Shown: one piece after another, positions 45,670 through 57,105 of the stretch
Position numbering within the stretch: the first letter of the stretch is position 1
Layout of the letters: each line of letters starts with the position of its first letter
Assembly: GCA_963682025.1 (NCBI GenBank)
Contig: OY821518.1
Location: forward strand, 14,776,100-14,840,099
Direction: 5' to 3'
From: Cordilura impudica
Lineage: Eukaryota; Arthropoda; Insecta; Diptera; Scathophagidae
Length of the DNA stretch: 64,000 nt
Notes under the pieces: model-generated
What the model saw: the letters and a program-made list of their open reading frames with translations, nothing else
What the model was told of the DNA's origin: nothing
The model's database searches: none
Program-made: the position numbers and the translations under genes

Positions 45670-46469
45670 ACAAGTAAGAAAATTATAGTCGGTCTAGACC
45701 GACTATAGGATACCCTATACCATGCGTTTAGAGACCCTACCCCATAGGCCCACTAACTGGACATATAAAATAAGCATAAACCAAATTTGAGTGGGATTTT
45801 TATAAATTTGTTTGTCTGCAGATATGAAAAAGTTCATATCGAATGCTATATCTATATGGGGACTAGGCCCAAAAATGGACCGATCCTGACCATGTTTGGT
45901 AAGGTCTCTTGTATTTTGCAAAAATATATACAAACAAAATTGAGAAGAATCAGTGCAATATTTTTGTTTTTGATAGATTTAAGTGAAGATCGGGAAGCAG
46001 CTCTATAGGGGGCCTATGACTAAGAGTTGTCCCATAGGCATCATTTTTGGAGTACTGATTAATGGATGTAATAAACTCATACAAACCCAATTTGACTAAG
46101 ATTTATATGATAATTTGGATCTTATGGCAATTTAAGTCGATTGCATAGGTGTCATTTGTATGGGGGCTAGGTCTGAACATGGACCGATTTTCACCAATTT
46201 CAATAGCGTTCATTCCACGGCCGATAAAAGATCAAATAGCAAATTTTCATCAAAATATATTCATATTTGCGACCTGCGGTTTGATTACAAGCTTTTACAT
46301 GGACACACAGACGGACGGACGGACATCGTTAAATCGAATCAGATAGTCATTCTGATTCGATCGGTATAATTAAAGATGGGTCTAGGTCAAATATTTTTGG
46401 GTAGTTACAAACAGCAGCACAAAGTCATTATATTGTTATACCCAAACCACATAGTGGTATAGGGTATAA
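45670..46469 (+). mobile_element. Family A element (forward), full length
   Basis: Perfect palindrome at the left. The (GACG)n tract is short (46309-46323). Near the right end the piece GTCATTATA is followed by an extra TTGTTATA before the terminal block. Confidence 0.85.
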
Positions 46470-46982
46470 TAAATAAATATATCTTACAAAACTGACCGTT
46501 TTATTTATTTTGCCGAGGATATGTTTTTAAATTCCTTGCCCTACAAACTCCTTAGATGCATCCATTACTTCAAAAATAAAATATTAATCCGGGTAGCGGC
46601 AACTAAAACATATAATTACTTTCGATAATGATTATTGGTAGCAAAACAATATTCATCATTTATATTAGTTACTATGACCAAAATATTATATATCTTACGA
46701 TAATGCTTGAAAATTCACTAAAACAAATAAGTGAATATTCGTGTAACCTTTTCTACTGAAAGCAAAAATGAAATTATATTCGATTCCTGCTTTAGTCAAA
46801 CTATTTGACTAAAGCGTTGAAATCTTGACATCTCAAAAATTCGGTCTTTTAAGTTTTATCTGACTTAAGTGTGAAAAACTTGAGTTTAATCAAACCAGTT
46901 AACTTTGTGTCATACATATTTCTTAGCAAATTTGTGTTGAGGCAATTCTGTTAACTTTAGGTCAACTCAGTTGACGATTTTT
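46470..46982. other. AT-rich intergenic sequence
   Basis: Nothing recognised. Confidence 0.3.
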
Positions 46983-47520
46983 TTATACCCTATACCACTT
47001 CTATCTGGTTAGGGTATAATGACTTTGTGCTGATGTTAATAAACGAAAAATATTTGACATAGACCCATCTTTTGTTATACCGATCGATTCAGAATCACTT
47101 TCTTAGTCGATTTATCGATGTCCGTATATCCGTCCGTCCGTCCGTCTGTTTGTCCATGTCAATCTTGTAATCTAACCACAGGTCGCAAAAAGGAACATAT
47201 TTTGATGAAATTTAGTATATAAGCTTTTATCGACCATAGGATGGATGCTATTGTAATTAGTAAAAATCGGGGCATGTTCGGACCTAGTCCCCGTACAAAT
47301 GACCCTATGAGATCGACTTAAAATGTCATAAAATCCAAATTATATAGATCTCGTCAAATTAGGTTCGTGTATGTTTATTGCATCCATTATTCAGTTGTTT
47401 AAAAATAACCCCTATGGGACAATTCTTAGTGATAGCCCCCATATAAAGCTGCCTCCCGATCTTCACTTAAACCTAGCAAATACAAAAATATTGCACAATT
47501 ATTCAGATTTTAACTTTGGT
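46983..47520 (-). repeat. Family A element (reverse), truncated
   Basis: Starts TTATACCCTATACCACTTC, has (GTCC)n near 47130 and runs through the third and second modules. The first module and the palindrome are missing. Confidence 0.7.
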
Positions 47521-47749
47521 CGATAAAAAAATTCAAAATTCAAGTTGTAAAAATTCTTCGATTGATAAATCAAATAATGAATAAAAACTTAAGATTGTTA
47601 AATTCGGCTATGCCGAATCTTTAACAACTTCCACCTGGGTTTTACGTTTACATTAATATCTAGAATTATTCCATTATTTATAACTAATGTAAACAAAATA
47701 CTTAAAAAAGTAAAAGTAATTTGATAAATTTAATACTAAATTATTACAA

Positions 47750-48856
47750 ACAAGTAAGAAAATTATTGTCAGTTTAGACCGACTATACAATACCCTATAC
47801 CATGAGTTTAGAGGCCCTATCTCTTAGGTACAACTAATGGGATATAGAAAATAAGCATAAACCAAATTTGGGTGGCATTGTTATTAATTTTTTTGGCTGC
47901 AGATATGAAAAAGTTCATATCCGATACTATATTTATATGGGGACTAGTCGAAAAATGGACCGATCTTAACCATATTTGGTAAAGTCACTTATATTTTGCA
48001 GAAAGATATACAAGCCGAATTTGAGAAAAATCTGTACAGTATTTTTGATTTTTGACAGACTTAAGTTAAGATCGGGTAGCAGCTATATATGGAGGCTATG
48101 ACTAACAATTGTTCTATAGGGTTTATTTTGGGACTTTTGATGCAATAAACATACATAGACCCAATTTGATCGAGATCTATATGATAATTTATGACCATTT
48201 AAGTCGATATCATAGGGGTCATTTGTATGGGGACTAGGCCTGATTTTTGAACTGATTTTCACCAATTTCAATAGGGTTCATCCTATGGCTGATAGAAGCC
48301 ATACAGGTCCATATTTGCGACCTGCAATTTGACTACAAGGTTTCCATGGACACATAGATAGACGGACGGACGGACATCACTAAATCGACTCAGATAGTGA
48401 TTCTGAGTCGATCGGTCAAATATTTTTCATAGTTACAAACATCAGCACGAAGTCATTATACCATAACCACATAGTGGTATCTATAATATTAATAGGCTAG
48501 GTGATATCTTGTGATCGATGTTTTGTTCTACCGTTTAATCCCGATTTTGACAAAATGTATATTTTTTTAAAGGTATTTCTTTTTACCTGTTCACCAGACT
48601 TACAGATTTTAAAATTTTTGCCTTTGTTTTGAGTAAATTGCATTTTAAGTTGCTAATAACATATACATAAAATAATGCAATGTTATGTATGTGTTAATTA
48701 AATTTGTTAATATGTTTGTTAATAAGTTTGTTTTCTTCATTCAGAATAATAATAAACCAAAAAAGTGTTGGTTTGTGAATCAGCTAAGTAGAAAAATAAA
48801 GTTGCCTAGAAATTGCACTCGAATTTCGAGCGCTGGAATCTGCTAGTAGGGTGTAA
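47750..48856 (+). mobile_element. Family A element (forward) split near its end by a Helitron
   Basis: Runs from ACAAGTAAG at 47750 to ACCACATAGTGGTA at 48479, then resumes with TAGGGTGTAA at 48847 after the Helitron. The palindrome has mutations, so it is an older copy. Confidence 0.8.
48480..48846 (+). mobile_element. Non-autonomous Helitron, 367 bp, cleanly inserted
   Basis: Exact ends TCTATAATATTAATAGGC and CTAG, with hairpin arms CTCGAA/TTCGAG. It is inserted between A and T inside a family A terminal block with no target duplication, which is the classical Helitron behaviour. Confidence 0.85.
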
Positions 48857-49090
48857 AAACTCACTGAATTTTTTAATTTGTTGGAGGTGTCTTCATAATT
48901 TAGGTTATATCTTGGCACAATGATACCTGATTTACCCCATTTTCAATATAGGCCTGCTCGATATAGTACCAAACAATTTTAGCCTAGTATTACCTATGAA
49001 AACGGTTTATTTTGTGAATGAGCGTGATTTCAACTGACAGACGGACGGACAGACGGACATCGCTATATCGATATATGGGGTCATCTCCAC

Positions 49091-49455
49091 ACATTAATAA
49101 TGTTATTGAAAAAATAGAAAAGTTCTTTTTTGCTATTTTTTAAACGCATTTAAATTTACTTGTCGCCTTATCCGATTAATCGGCGCTGTTGATCAGTTTA
49201 TTAGTAGGACGAAAATCAAAGTTTTTAAGAAGTTCGATTGAAAGTTCGTTTTTTAATTGATATATAAATTACATTCCGAAATGAAACTTAATTCATACTT
49301 TTTTGTGAGGTTTTTTCTCCAAATATATAACAATTCAAATATATTTTATAAAATTCATATAAATGTTACATACGGAATGGCAAAATAACTAAATTATTGT
49401 ACCTAAATACATTTGCAGAAATAATAATTAACAAACATTCCAACTCACCGATACG
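49091..49455. other. AT-rich intergenic sequence
   Basis: Nothing recognised. Confidence 0.3.
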
Positions 49456-49458
49456 TGA

Positions 49459-49892
49459 GTTTGCAAGTTAATTTTATAAATTTGAGCAACGGAGGAAAGC
49501 AACCAGTAATAAATTATTTTTACTCAAATGAAAAAAACACCTTATACATAAGTATATCTAAAAGTTATTTTAAAACCGACCGTTAAAGTATTTGTAACAG
49601 ATTTTCTCAATACATTCGCACATCTTAATTAAATTGCAAAAAGAAAAGAAAATATTTTTAAAATAAATAAAAGTAATAAAAATAAAATAAATATTTGTTT
49701 AAGATAATCATTGAGTTTTAAAGCGGATATTATCTTATTTTAAAAATGAGTGAGAAATATTCGCTAAATTATGACTAATTAAATTTATTACTCGTACTAC
49801 ATAAAACAACTTGAAATCCCACTCATCTGACACAGCTGCTTGCAGTCTCACAACAGTGAAAACACGCCGGAAATTTTAAATCTGCTTATATA
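49459..49892 (+). promoter_or_regulatory. Upstream region of Kazal gene 4, duplicated at the window end
   Basis: The blocks GCAAGTTAATTTTATAAATT with GAGCAACGGAGGAAAG (49462-49500) and TTTTAAAAATGAGTGAGAAA with CGCTAAATTA (49738-49775) recur at 63832-63957. A TATATA (49887-49892) is the best core promoter candidate. Confidence 0.5.
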
Positions 49893-50011
49893 GAGTAAAG
49901 TTACTGGTCTGTTAAAAACATTTTTTATCATTCAATCGAGATAAACATTTCAACTTCTATATATTCAGCTTCAAACGTGTGAATTGGTATCGTTTTTATA
50001 ATTTGTAAAAA

Positions 50012-50248
50012 ATGAAATTTTTGCATATGCTCATATTTGTCATTCTGACATTTGGTGTATTTCTAAGTGTTGCCGAAGCTGGAATTATCGATAAACTTGG
50101 ATTCAATAAGAATAAGGAAAAGATTTGTGGTTCAAATGGCATCACCTATGTAAATCGTCACGAGTTTGAAAATTCTCAACGTTTTTATCAAAAACTAAAA
50201 CGTAAATTAGATATGACTAGCGTTGGCGAATGTAAAAGACCTAAATAA
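50012..50248 (+). CDS. Kazal-derived secreted protein with only one disulfide pair left (gene 4)
   Basis: The 78-residue product has a signal peptide (about 1-23, cut near AEA) and a domain clearly homologous to gene 3 (KEKICGSNG, then TY.NR, EF and a final VGEC). Of six Kazal cysteines only C39 (C3) and C74 (C6) remain. Positions of C1, C2, C4 and C5 hold Lys28, Gly30, His50 and Asn54. Those four form the pairs C1-C5 and C2-C4 in the family, so both partners of each bond were lost and the C3-C6 bond can still form. The reactive loop is altered (FNKNKEKI) and the tail is extended by KRPK. The frame is intact with TATA and AATAAA (50315), so it may be a neofunctionalised protein or an early pseudogene. 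Canonical inhibition is doubtful. Confidence 0.85.
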   Translation: MKFLHMLIFVILTFGVFLSVAEAGIIDKLGFNKNKEKICGSNGITYVNRHEFENSQRFYQKLKRKLDMTSVGECKRPK

Positions 50249-50314
50249 ATAATTATTAATGAAAGTTAAAAGCTCTATAATTAAAATTTGTTTGAATTTT
50301 AACTAATTGCCTTT

Positions 50315-50320
50315 AATAAA
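50315..50320 (+). terminator. Polyadenylation signal of Kazal gene 4
   Basis: AATAAA 67 bases after the stop codon. Confidence 0.55.
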
Positions 50321-50580
50321 AATTGTATTTGTTGTATTTAAAGTGTTGTTTGTTATTTTAATGTGAACATACTCGTTCATATACAATGAGAAATAAGTGA
50401 GAATTATATTCAGCTTCACAATGTGTTACAAAAACATTTTGTAAAAAAAAAAAAAAATTTGTTTACTAAAAAACCAGTAACCAGTGACTGCACCGAATCT
50501 TTGATACAGTTTTTAATTTTTTGTGGGGTAATATTTTTTTGTTTAAGAAAAACTTATTTATAAAAATTTCGGTTCAAAAA
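50321..50580. other. Intergenic sequence with a small family-B-like word
   Basis: GCACCGAATCTTTGATAC near 50490 resembles the family B hairpin arm and following bases. The rest is AT-rich. Confidence 0.3.
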
Positions 50581-51050
50581 AATTTTTTTTGATGTGTAAA
50601 CATCTATACGCCCGGGGGTAAATTTCAAACACATGTAACATGTAAACGTAACGTGTTAGTCGTAAGACAAAATGTGATTGTATTGGTGCAAAAATTATGA
50701 TATTATGATAACCTGTTTGAAAATTAAAAATGAAAAATAAAAAATGAAAAAAAAAAAAAAAAAACAAAAAATAAAAAATGAAAAATAAAAAATGAAAAAT
50801 GAAAAATGAAAAATAAAAAATGAAAAATAAAAAATGAAAAATTAAAAATTAAAAATGAAAAATTAAAAATTAAAAATGAAAAATAAATAATGAAAAATTT
50901 AAAATGAAAAATTAAAAATGAAAAATGAAAAACATGGAAAATAAAAAATGAAAAATGAAAAACTAAAAATTAAAAATGAATGATGAAAAATAAAATATGA
51001 AAAATAAAAAAATGAAAAATAAAAAATGAAAAATAAAAAATGAAAAATGA

Positions 51051-51847
51051 ACAACTAAGAAAATTATAGTCGGTCTATACCGACTATACGATATCCTATA
51101 TTATGCGTTAAGAGACCCTATCTCTTAGATCCAACTAATTGGATATAGAAAATTAGCATAAACTAAATTTGATTATTATTTTTATTAATTTTTTTTGCTG
51201 CAGATTTAAAAAAGTTCATAGCGGATGCTATATTTATATGGGGATTAGGTCGAAAAATGGACCGATCATAACCATATTTGGTAAAGTAACTTATATTTTC
51301 AAAAAATATACACAAACTAAGTTTGAGAAAAATCTGTGCAATAATTTTTTTTTTTTGATAGATTTAAGTAAAGGTCGGGAATCAGCTCTATATGGGGCCT
51401 ATGAATAAGAATTGTCCTATAAGGATTAGTTTTGGACTACTGATTAATGAGTGTAATAAACACATACAAACCCAATTTGACTGAGATCTATATTATAATT
51501 TGGATCTTATGACAATTTATATCGATTTCAGAGGGGTCATTTGTATGGGGATTAGGTCTGAACATGGACCGATTCTCACCATTTTCAATAGCGTTGATCC
51601 TATGCCGATAAAAGCTTATATACCACATTTCACAATATATACATAGTTGCAACCTGTAATTTGATAACAAGATTTACATGGACACACAGACGGACGGACG
51701 GACGGACGGACATCGCTAAATCGACACAGAAAGTGATTCTGAGTCGATCGGTATAATAAAAGATGGGTCTAAGTCAAATATTTTTGGTAGTTACAAACAG
51801 CAGCACAAAGTCATTGTACCCAAACCACATAGTGGTATAGTGTATAA
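51051..51847 (+). mobile_element. Family A element inside D7 (first)
   Basis: Start mutated to ACAACTAAG and palindrome with one change (GGTCTATACC). The (GACG)n tract is at 51688-51711. End ATAGTGGTATAGTGTATA. It is the most diverged of the three in D7, so probably the earliest insertion. Confidence 0.82.
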
Positions 51848-52110
51848 AAATAAAAAATGAAAAATGAAGAATGATTTAAAATGAAAAATAAAAAATAAAA
51901 AATGAAAAATGAAAAATGAAAAACGAAAAATGAAAAATAAAAAATGAAAAATGAAAAATAAAAAATTAAAAAAAAATAAAAAGGAAAATTGAAAAATAAA
52001 AGATGAATAATAAAAAATTAAAACAAAAAAATTAAAAACAAAAAATGAAAAATAAAAAATGTAACGTGAAATATAAGAAATGAAAAATGAAAAACTAAAA
52101 TTAAAAATAA

Positions 52111-52920
52111 ACAAGTAAGAAAATTATAGTCGGTCTAGACCGACTATACGATACCCTATACCATGCGTTTAGAAACCCTATCTCTTAGGCCCAACTAACT
52201 GGACATTGAAAATAAGCCAAAAACCAAATTTGAGTGGGATTTTTATTAATTTTTTTGGCTGCAGATATGAAAAAGTTCATATCGGATGCTATATCTATAT
52301 GGGGACTAGGTCCAAAAATGGACCGATCCTGATCATGTTTGGTAAAGTCTCTTGTATTTTGCAAAAATATATACAAACAAAATTTGAGAAGAATCAGTGC
52401 AATATTTTTGTTTTTTAATATATTTAAGTGAAAATCGGGAAGCAGCTCTATATGGGGCCAAAGGGATCATTTTTGGACTACTCATTAATGGATGTAATGA
52501 ACGCATATAAACCCAATTTGAGTAAGATCTATATGACAATTTGGATCTTATGACAATTTATGTCGATTTCATAGGGGTAATTTGTATGGGGGCTAGGTCT
52601 GAACATGGAGCGATTCTCATCAATTTCAATAGCGTTCAGTCCATGGCCGATAGAAGCTTATATACCAAATTTCATCAAAATTTATTCATAGTTGCGACCT
52701 GCAGTTTGATATAAGGTTTACATGGACACACAGACGGACGGACGGACGGACGGACATTGTTAAATCAACACAGAAAGTGATTCTGATTCGATCGGTATAA
52801 TTAAAGATGGGTCTAGGTCAAATATTTTTGGTTGTTACAAACAGCAGCTCGAAGTCATTATACCCAAACCACATAGTGGTATAGGGTATAAAAAAAACCA
52901 CATAGTGGTATAGGGTATAA
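52111..52920 (+). mobile_element. Family A element inside D7 (second), with duplicated terminus
   Basis: Perfect palindrome, close to the 20.67 and 35.92 kb copies. The final CCACATAGTGGTATAGGG block occurs twice (52870-52891 and 52898-52920), separated by a short A run. Confidence 0.85.
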
Positions 52921-53169
52921 AAATGAAAAATAAAAAATTAAATATAAAAAATGAAAAATAAAAAATGAAAAATGAAAAATAAAAATTAAAAAAAAAAAAA
53001 CAAAAAGGAAAATTGAAAAATAAAAAATAAGATATTAATAATAAAAAAATAAAACTAAAAAATTAAAAACAAAAAATGAAAAATAAAAAATGAAACTTGA
53101 AAAATAAGAAACGAAAAATGAAAAACTAAAATTAAAAATGAATAATAAAAAATAGAAAATGAAAAATAA

Positions 53170-53976
53170 ACAAGTAAGAAAATTATAGTCGGTCCAGACC
53201 GACTATACGATACCCTATACCATGCGTTTAGAGTACCAATCTCTCAGGCCCAACTAACTGGATATAGAAAATAAGCATAAACCAAATTTGAGTGGGATTT
53301 TTATTAATTTTTTTGGCTGCAGATATGAAAATGTTCATATCGGATGCTATATCTATATGAGGACTAGGCCCAAAAATTAACCGATCCAGAACATGTTTGG
53401 TAAGGTCTCTTGTGTTTTGCAAAAATATATATAAACAAAATTTGAGAAGAATCAGAGCAATATTTTTGTTTTTTTGATAGATATAAGTAAAGACCGGGAA
53501 GCAGCTCTATATGGGCCTATGACTTAGAGTTGTCCCATAAGGATCATTTTTGGACTACTGACTAATGGATGTAATAAAAACATACAATCCCAATTTCACT
53601 AAGATTTATATGATAATTTGGATCTTATGGCAATTTAAGTCGATTTCATAGGGGTCATTTGTAAGGGGGCTGGGTCTGAACATGGACCGATTCTCAACAA
53701 TTTCAATAGCGTTCATCCTATGGCCGACAAAAGCTTATATACCAAATTTCATTAAAATATATTAATATTTGCGACCTGCAGTTTGATTACAAGCTTTACA
53801 TGGACACACAGACGGGCGGCAAACGGACGGATGGACGGACATCGTTAAATCGAATCAGATAGTGACTCTGATTCGATCGGTATAATTAAAGATGGGTCTA
53901 TGTCAAATATTTTTGGTAGTTACAAACAGCAGCACAAATTCATTATACCCAAACCACATAGTGGTATAGGGTATAA
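53170..53976 (+). mobile_element. Family A element inside D7 (third)
   Basis: Palindrome with one mismatch (GGTCCAGACC). Tract broken by GGCGGCAAACGGACGG (53814). Intact end ATAGTGGTATAGGGTATA. Confidence 0.85.
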
Positions 53977-54480
53977 AAATGAAAAATAAAAAATTAAATA
54001 TAAAAAATGAAAAATAAAAAATGAAAATTTAAAAATAAAAAATGAAAAATAAAAAATGAAAAACGAAAAATAAAAATTGGAAAATGAAAAATTAAGAAAA
54101 AAAATTAAAAATAAAAAATTAAAAATTAATATTAAAAATTATAAAATGAAAAATAAAAAATGAAAAATTAAAAATAAAAAATAAAAAATGAAAAATGAAA
54201 AACAAAAAATTAAAAATTAACCGGTAAAAATAATATGTAATAATAAATATTTTTATATTAACAGAGCCCCTGCAGTTGATTGCTATAAGTGATATGCTTT
54301 CTGTTTGATTTTAAGAAAGTACTATAAAAAAAGTCTTTAATTTCTAGATGTTTACACATCTCCCCTGCGATCGGAATCACATGTTTTTTTTCTGATGAGA
54401 TAAAAATATGGAGTTGAAAAAATAATAAAAAAAATTATCCAATATATCGATTTATTATATCGTGACCACAAAGTGATGCA

Positions 54481-55190
54481 CGAGGGTGGTGGTATAACAA
54501 CCCCACCTGACAAAGAAGATACAACAAATTTGAAAATATTTTACTTTATTTCTCACCATCAGCTTTTTTTTTTTTTTTTAGCTCGATACACTTTTCCCAA
54601 CGTTATTCAATAGCTTCGATACCCTGCTTATAGTAAGAACTGTCTAGCTTTTCATTTTTGGCACCTCTTCATTGTCAGCATATCTTTTAAAACCAAGTCA
54701 TTGCTTCAAGTTTGTCAATAGACGAATAAGGTGCGTAATGAAGCAATTCTAGTTTTAATTTATGGATTTTGGCCGTCGCAATTGTGGTTGAAACAACCCA
54801 TTCTCTTTCAACAAAAACGGCATTCTTGTTCCTTAATTGCATTATTTAAGCGCTGCTATAATTTAGCATAATACTCGCCATTGATAGGTTTTCCTTATTG
54901 AAGGCAATCAATAAAAATTATCCCACGCACAGCTGGAACTGTCTTTACCTTCTTTAGACACGCGATTCTCCCATTTCAATATACTGTTTTGATTGTTCCT
55001 TTGTGAAATAAAGGTTACGAAAGATGAAAAAAAATTCGGCTTTATTATGATCAAAAATCACCAAACACTCTATTGAAACATCTTTACGACACAGTTTTTG
55101 TTATATTCGGTCAATTGTGATGTACAATACTTTTCGAATTGCCCATCATTTCAACTAGTAAGCTAGCCGACGCACAGTGGCGCCTGTAGA
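54481..55190 (-). pseudogene. Second dead mariner, strongly degraded
   Basis: The left end CGAGGGTGGTGGTATAACAA and the following ~130 bases match the relic at 30.47 kb in order (AGCTTCGATACCCTG, AAGAACTGTCTAG-like words). Further on it has ATTTTCCTTATTGAA-like and CCCACGCACA words shared with that copy. No intact frame remains and the right end is not identifiable. Confidence 0.65.
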
Positions 55191-55714
55191 ACAATTGAGG
55201 TTGCGAAAATCACAATTTCATGTGCTTCTAAAAAGTATTGAATATACTTACTTTACAGGAAATTGTCCAACGATTTCAAATATAGTACTCCTATAACAAT
55301 CAGATTTTTGGTTCAGAAGATATAGCCTTTTAAAGTTGACTGATTTTCAGTGTTCAAAAAACCACTTTCAGATACAGTATCTCGAAAACTAGGTAACGGA
55401 TCGTCATTCTTTTTGATTTTATTGATGGATCTATTTATTAAGAAAAGAGTAAGAAAATTCTACTGTTTGCTTAGTGTTTTTCCAGGTAAATCGATATTTA
55501 TTAGCTATCCATTTTTTCAATATTTCTCAACTTTGATGGAAAATGAAAGCATATATAAATTTCTATATTTCAAAATAAGGTTTTTGGTTAATCCTTTACC
55601 TATTGCAACAGTTTCCAACTGCCTACCCTTGCCCCATTTTTTGCTAGAGGTAAAATTTTGAAAAAAACATGGTTCCAGAATTGTGTTGCATGCATTATTG
55701 CGCAATATATGACA
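55191..55714. other. Unassigned sequence with a 103-codon open frame
   Basis: The plus-strand frame 55350-55661 has no recognisable domain and AT-driven codon use. I do not call it a gene. Confidence 0.35.
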
Positions 55715-56091
55715 TCTATAATATTAATAGGCTAGACGATTTCTTGTGACCGATATTTTGTACTACCGTTTTATCCCTATTTTGACCAAATGTATATTAT
55801 TTGAAAGGCATTTCTTTGTAGCCGTTTTGCAGATTTACAGACTTTAAATTTTTTTCCTTTATTTTGAGTAAATTGCATTTAAAGTTGCTACTAACACATA
55901 CATAAAATTATACAATGCTATGTGTGTTTTATTAAATTTGTTAAAGTGTTTGTAATAAAAATGAGTTTGTTTTTAGTGTTGATTTGTGAACTGGCTATAA
56001 TTGATTAGCATACTTTTAGGGTCTTTATTTAATGAAAAAAATAAAATTTCCTAGAATTTGCACTCGAATTTCGAGGGCTGGAATCTGCTAG
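55715..56091 (+). mobile_element. Non-autonomous Helitron, 377 bp
   Basis: Starts TCTATAATATTAATAGGC after A and ends CTAG before T, with hairpin arms CACTCGAA/TTCGAGGG (one mismatch). No insertion inside. Confidence 0.85.
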
Positions 56092-56694
56092 TTTATAAAA
56101 AAGTACTCTAAAAACGCACCTGGTTTAATACGACTACATTGTACCCTGTAGGTACCTGTTAAAAAAAGGAAACTGTTTCAAATGCTCCGACATTTCATTC
56201 TCTAAAAAGCAATTTCTTAAAAATTTAACAACCTTTTATAAAAATTAAATTTTTTGAAGCTAACCATACTTTACAATTATGGGTACAAGCTAACCTTTCA
56301 CCCGTTAACCAATAATTGCTAATCTTCCAGTACTATCACTTTCCTTTTTGTATTAAATATATTTTATTTCCAAGTATTTAATTTTTTTTAATAAAGTAAT
56401 TTTAATTAGTATTGATAATCTGATGACCTTTCTGTATGTTTTTACTTTTATTAACATTGCAAACAGATTCAAAGTAAACAAATATTATAAAAGAAATACC
56501 AGAAAACAAAACAAATGATTCAACGCCACTATATATGAACAATTCCACGGCAAGTGATCTAAGTATTTTATAGCGAAACACGGTTTTTAAAAAAATAGAA
56601 AAAAAAACCTTTGGATTTATTAAATTTTATAAAAGAAAAAAAAAAATGGGTAATTGTATCGGTAAATTTTCGATAGCAAATAATAAACCGAAAG
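56092..56694. other. AT-rich intergenic sequence
   Basis: Nothing recognised. Confidence 0.3.
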
Positions 56695-56696
56695 GG

Positions 56697-57100
56697 TTTT
56701 AGGTCCAACTAATTTGATATAGAAAAAAAGTAAAAATCAAATTTGAGTAACGCTTTTATTAATTTTTTTGGTATAAAAAATTTGATATCGGATGCTATAT
56801 TTATATGGGGACTAGGTCGAAAAATGCACCAATCCGGACCATATTTGCAAAACCGTATGCAAACCAAATGTGACAAAAATCGGTGCAATATTTTTTTTTT
56901 TCTGATAGATTTAAATGAATCTCAGGAAGCAGATTTATATGGGGGCTATGACTAAGAATTTTCCTACAGGGTTTATAATCAAAGTTCATCAAAATACATA
57001 ATATGTTCATATTTGCGACGCGTAGTTTGATTACAAAGTTTATATGGACACACAAACGGACAGACGGGCATCGGCAAATTGACTCAGAAAGTGATTCTAG
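56697..57100 (+). repeat. Family A element (forward), truncated and diverged, next to the mariner
   Basis: Runs from TAGGTCCAACTAATTTGATA through the first and second modules, then jumps to TCATATTTGCGACG, a GGACAGACGGGC tract and GACTCAGAAAGTGATTCT. The mariner follows immediately. Confidence 0.65.
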
Positions 57101-57105
57101 TTATA

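Larger units (their letters stand above)
47581..49090 (+). mobile_element. Family B element split by a family A element
   Basis: The left part (47581-47749) has the hairpin TTCGGCTATGCCGAA and GGGTTTTACGTTTACATTA. The right part (48857-49090) has AACTCACTGAATTTTT, GAGCGTGATTTCAACTGAC, the GACGGAC tract and CATCGCTATATCGA. The two halves join to the same order of words seen uninterrupted at 8.84-9.26 kb (TTGATAAACTTAATTC then ACACTGAATTTC), so the A element is an insertion. Confidence 0.72.
50591..54395 (-). repeat. Family D element copy D7, complete, with three nested family A elements
   Basis: The right cap (50591-50725, reversed) begins GATGTGTAAACATCTATACG. Array pieces lie at 50726-51050, 51848-52110, 52921-53169 and 53977-54220. 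The left cap (54221-54395) contains CAGAGCCCCTGCAGTTG, GATGTTTACACATC (54347-54360) and TCCCCTGCGATCGGA. The GATGTGTAAACATCTA motif therefore sits near both ends in inverted orientation. Three forward family A elements interrupt the array. Without them the element is about 1.4 kb. Confidence 0.78.
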
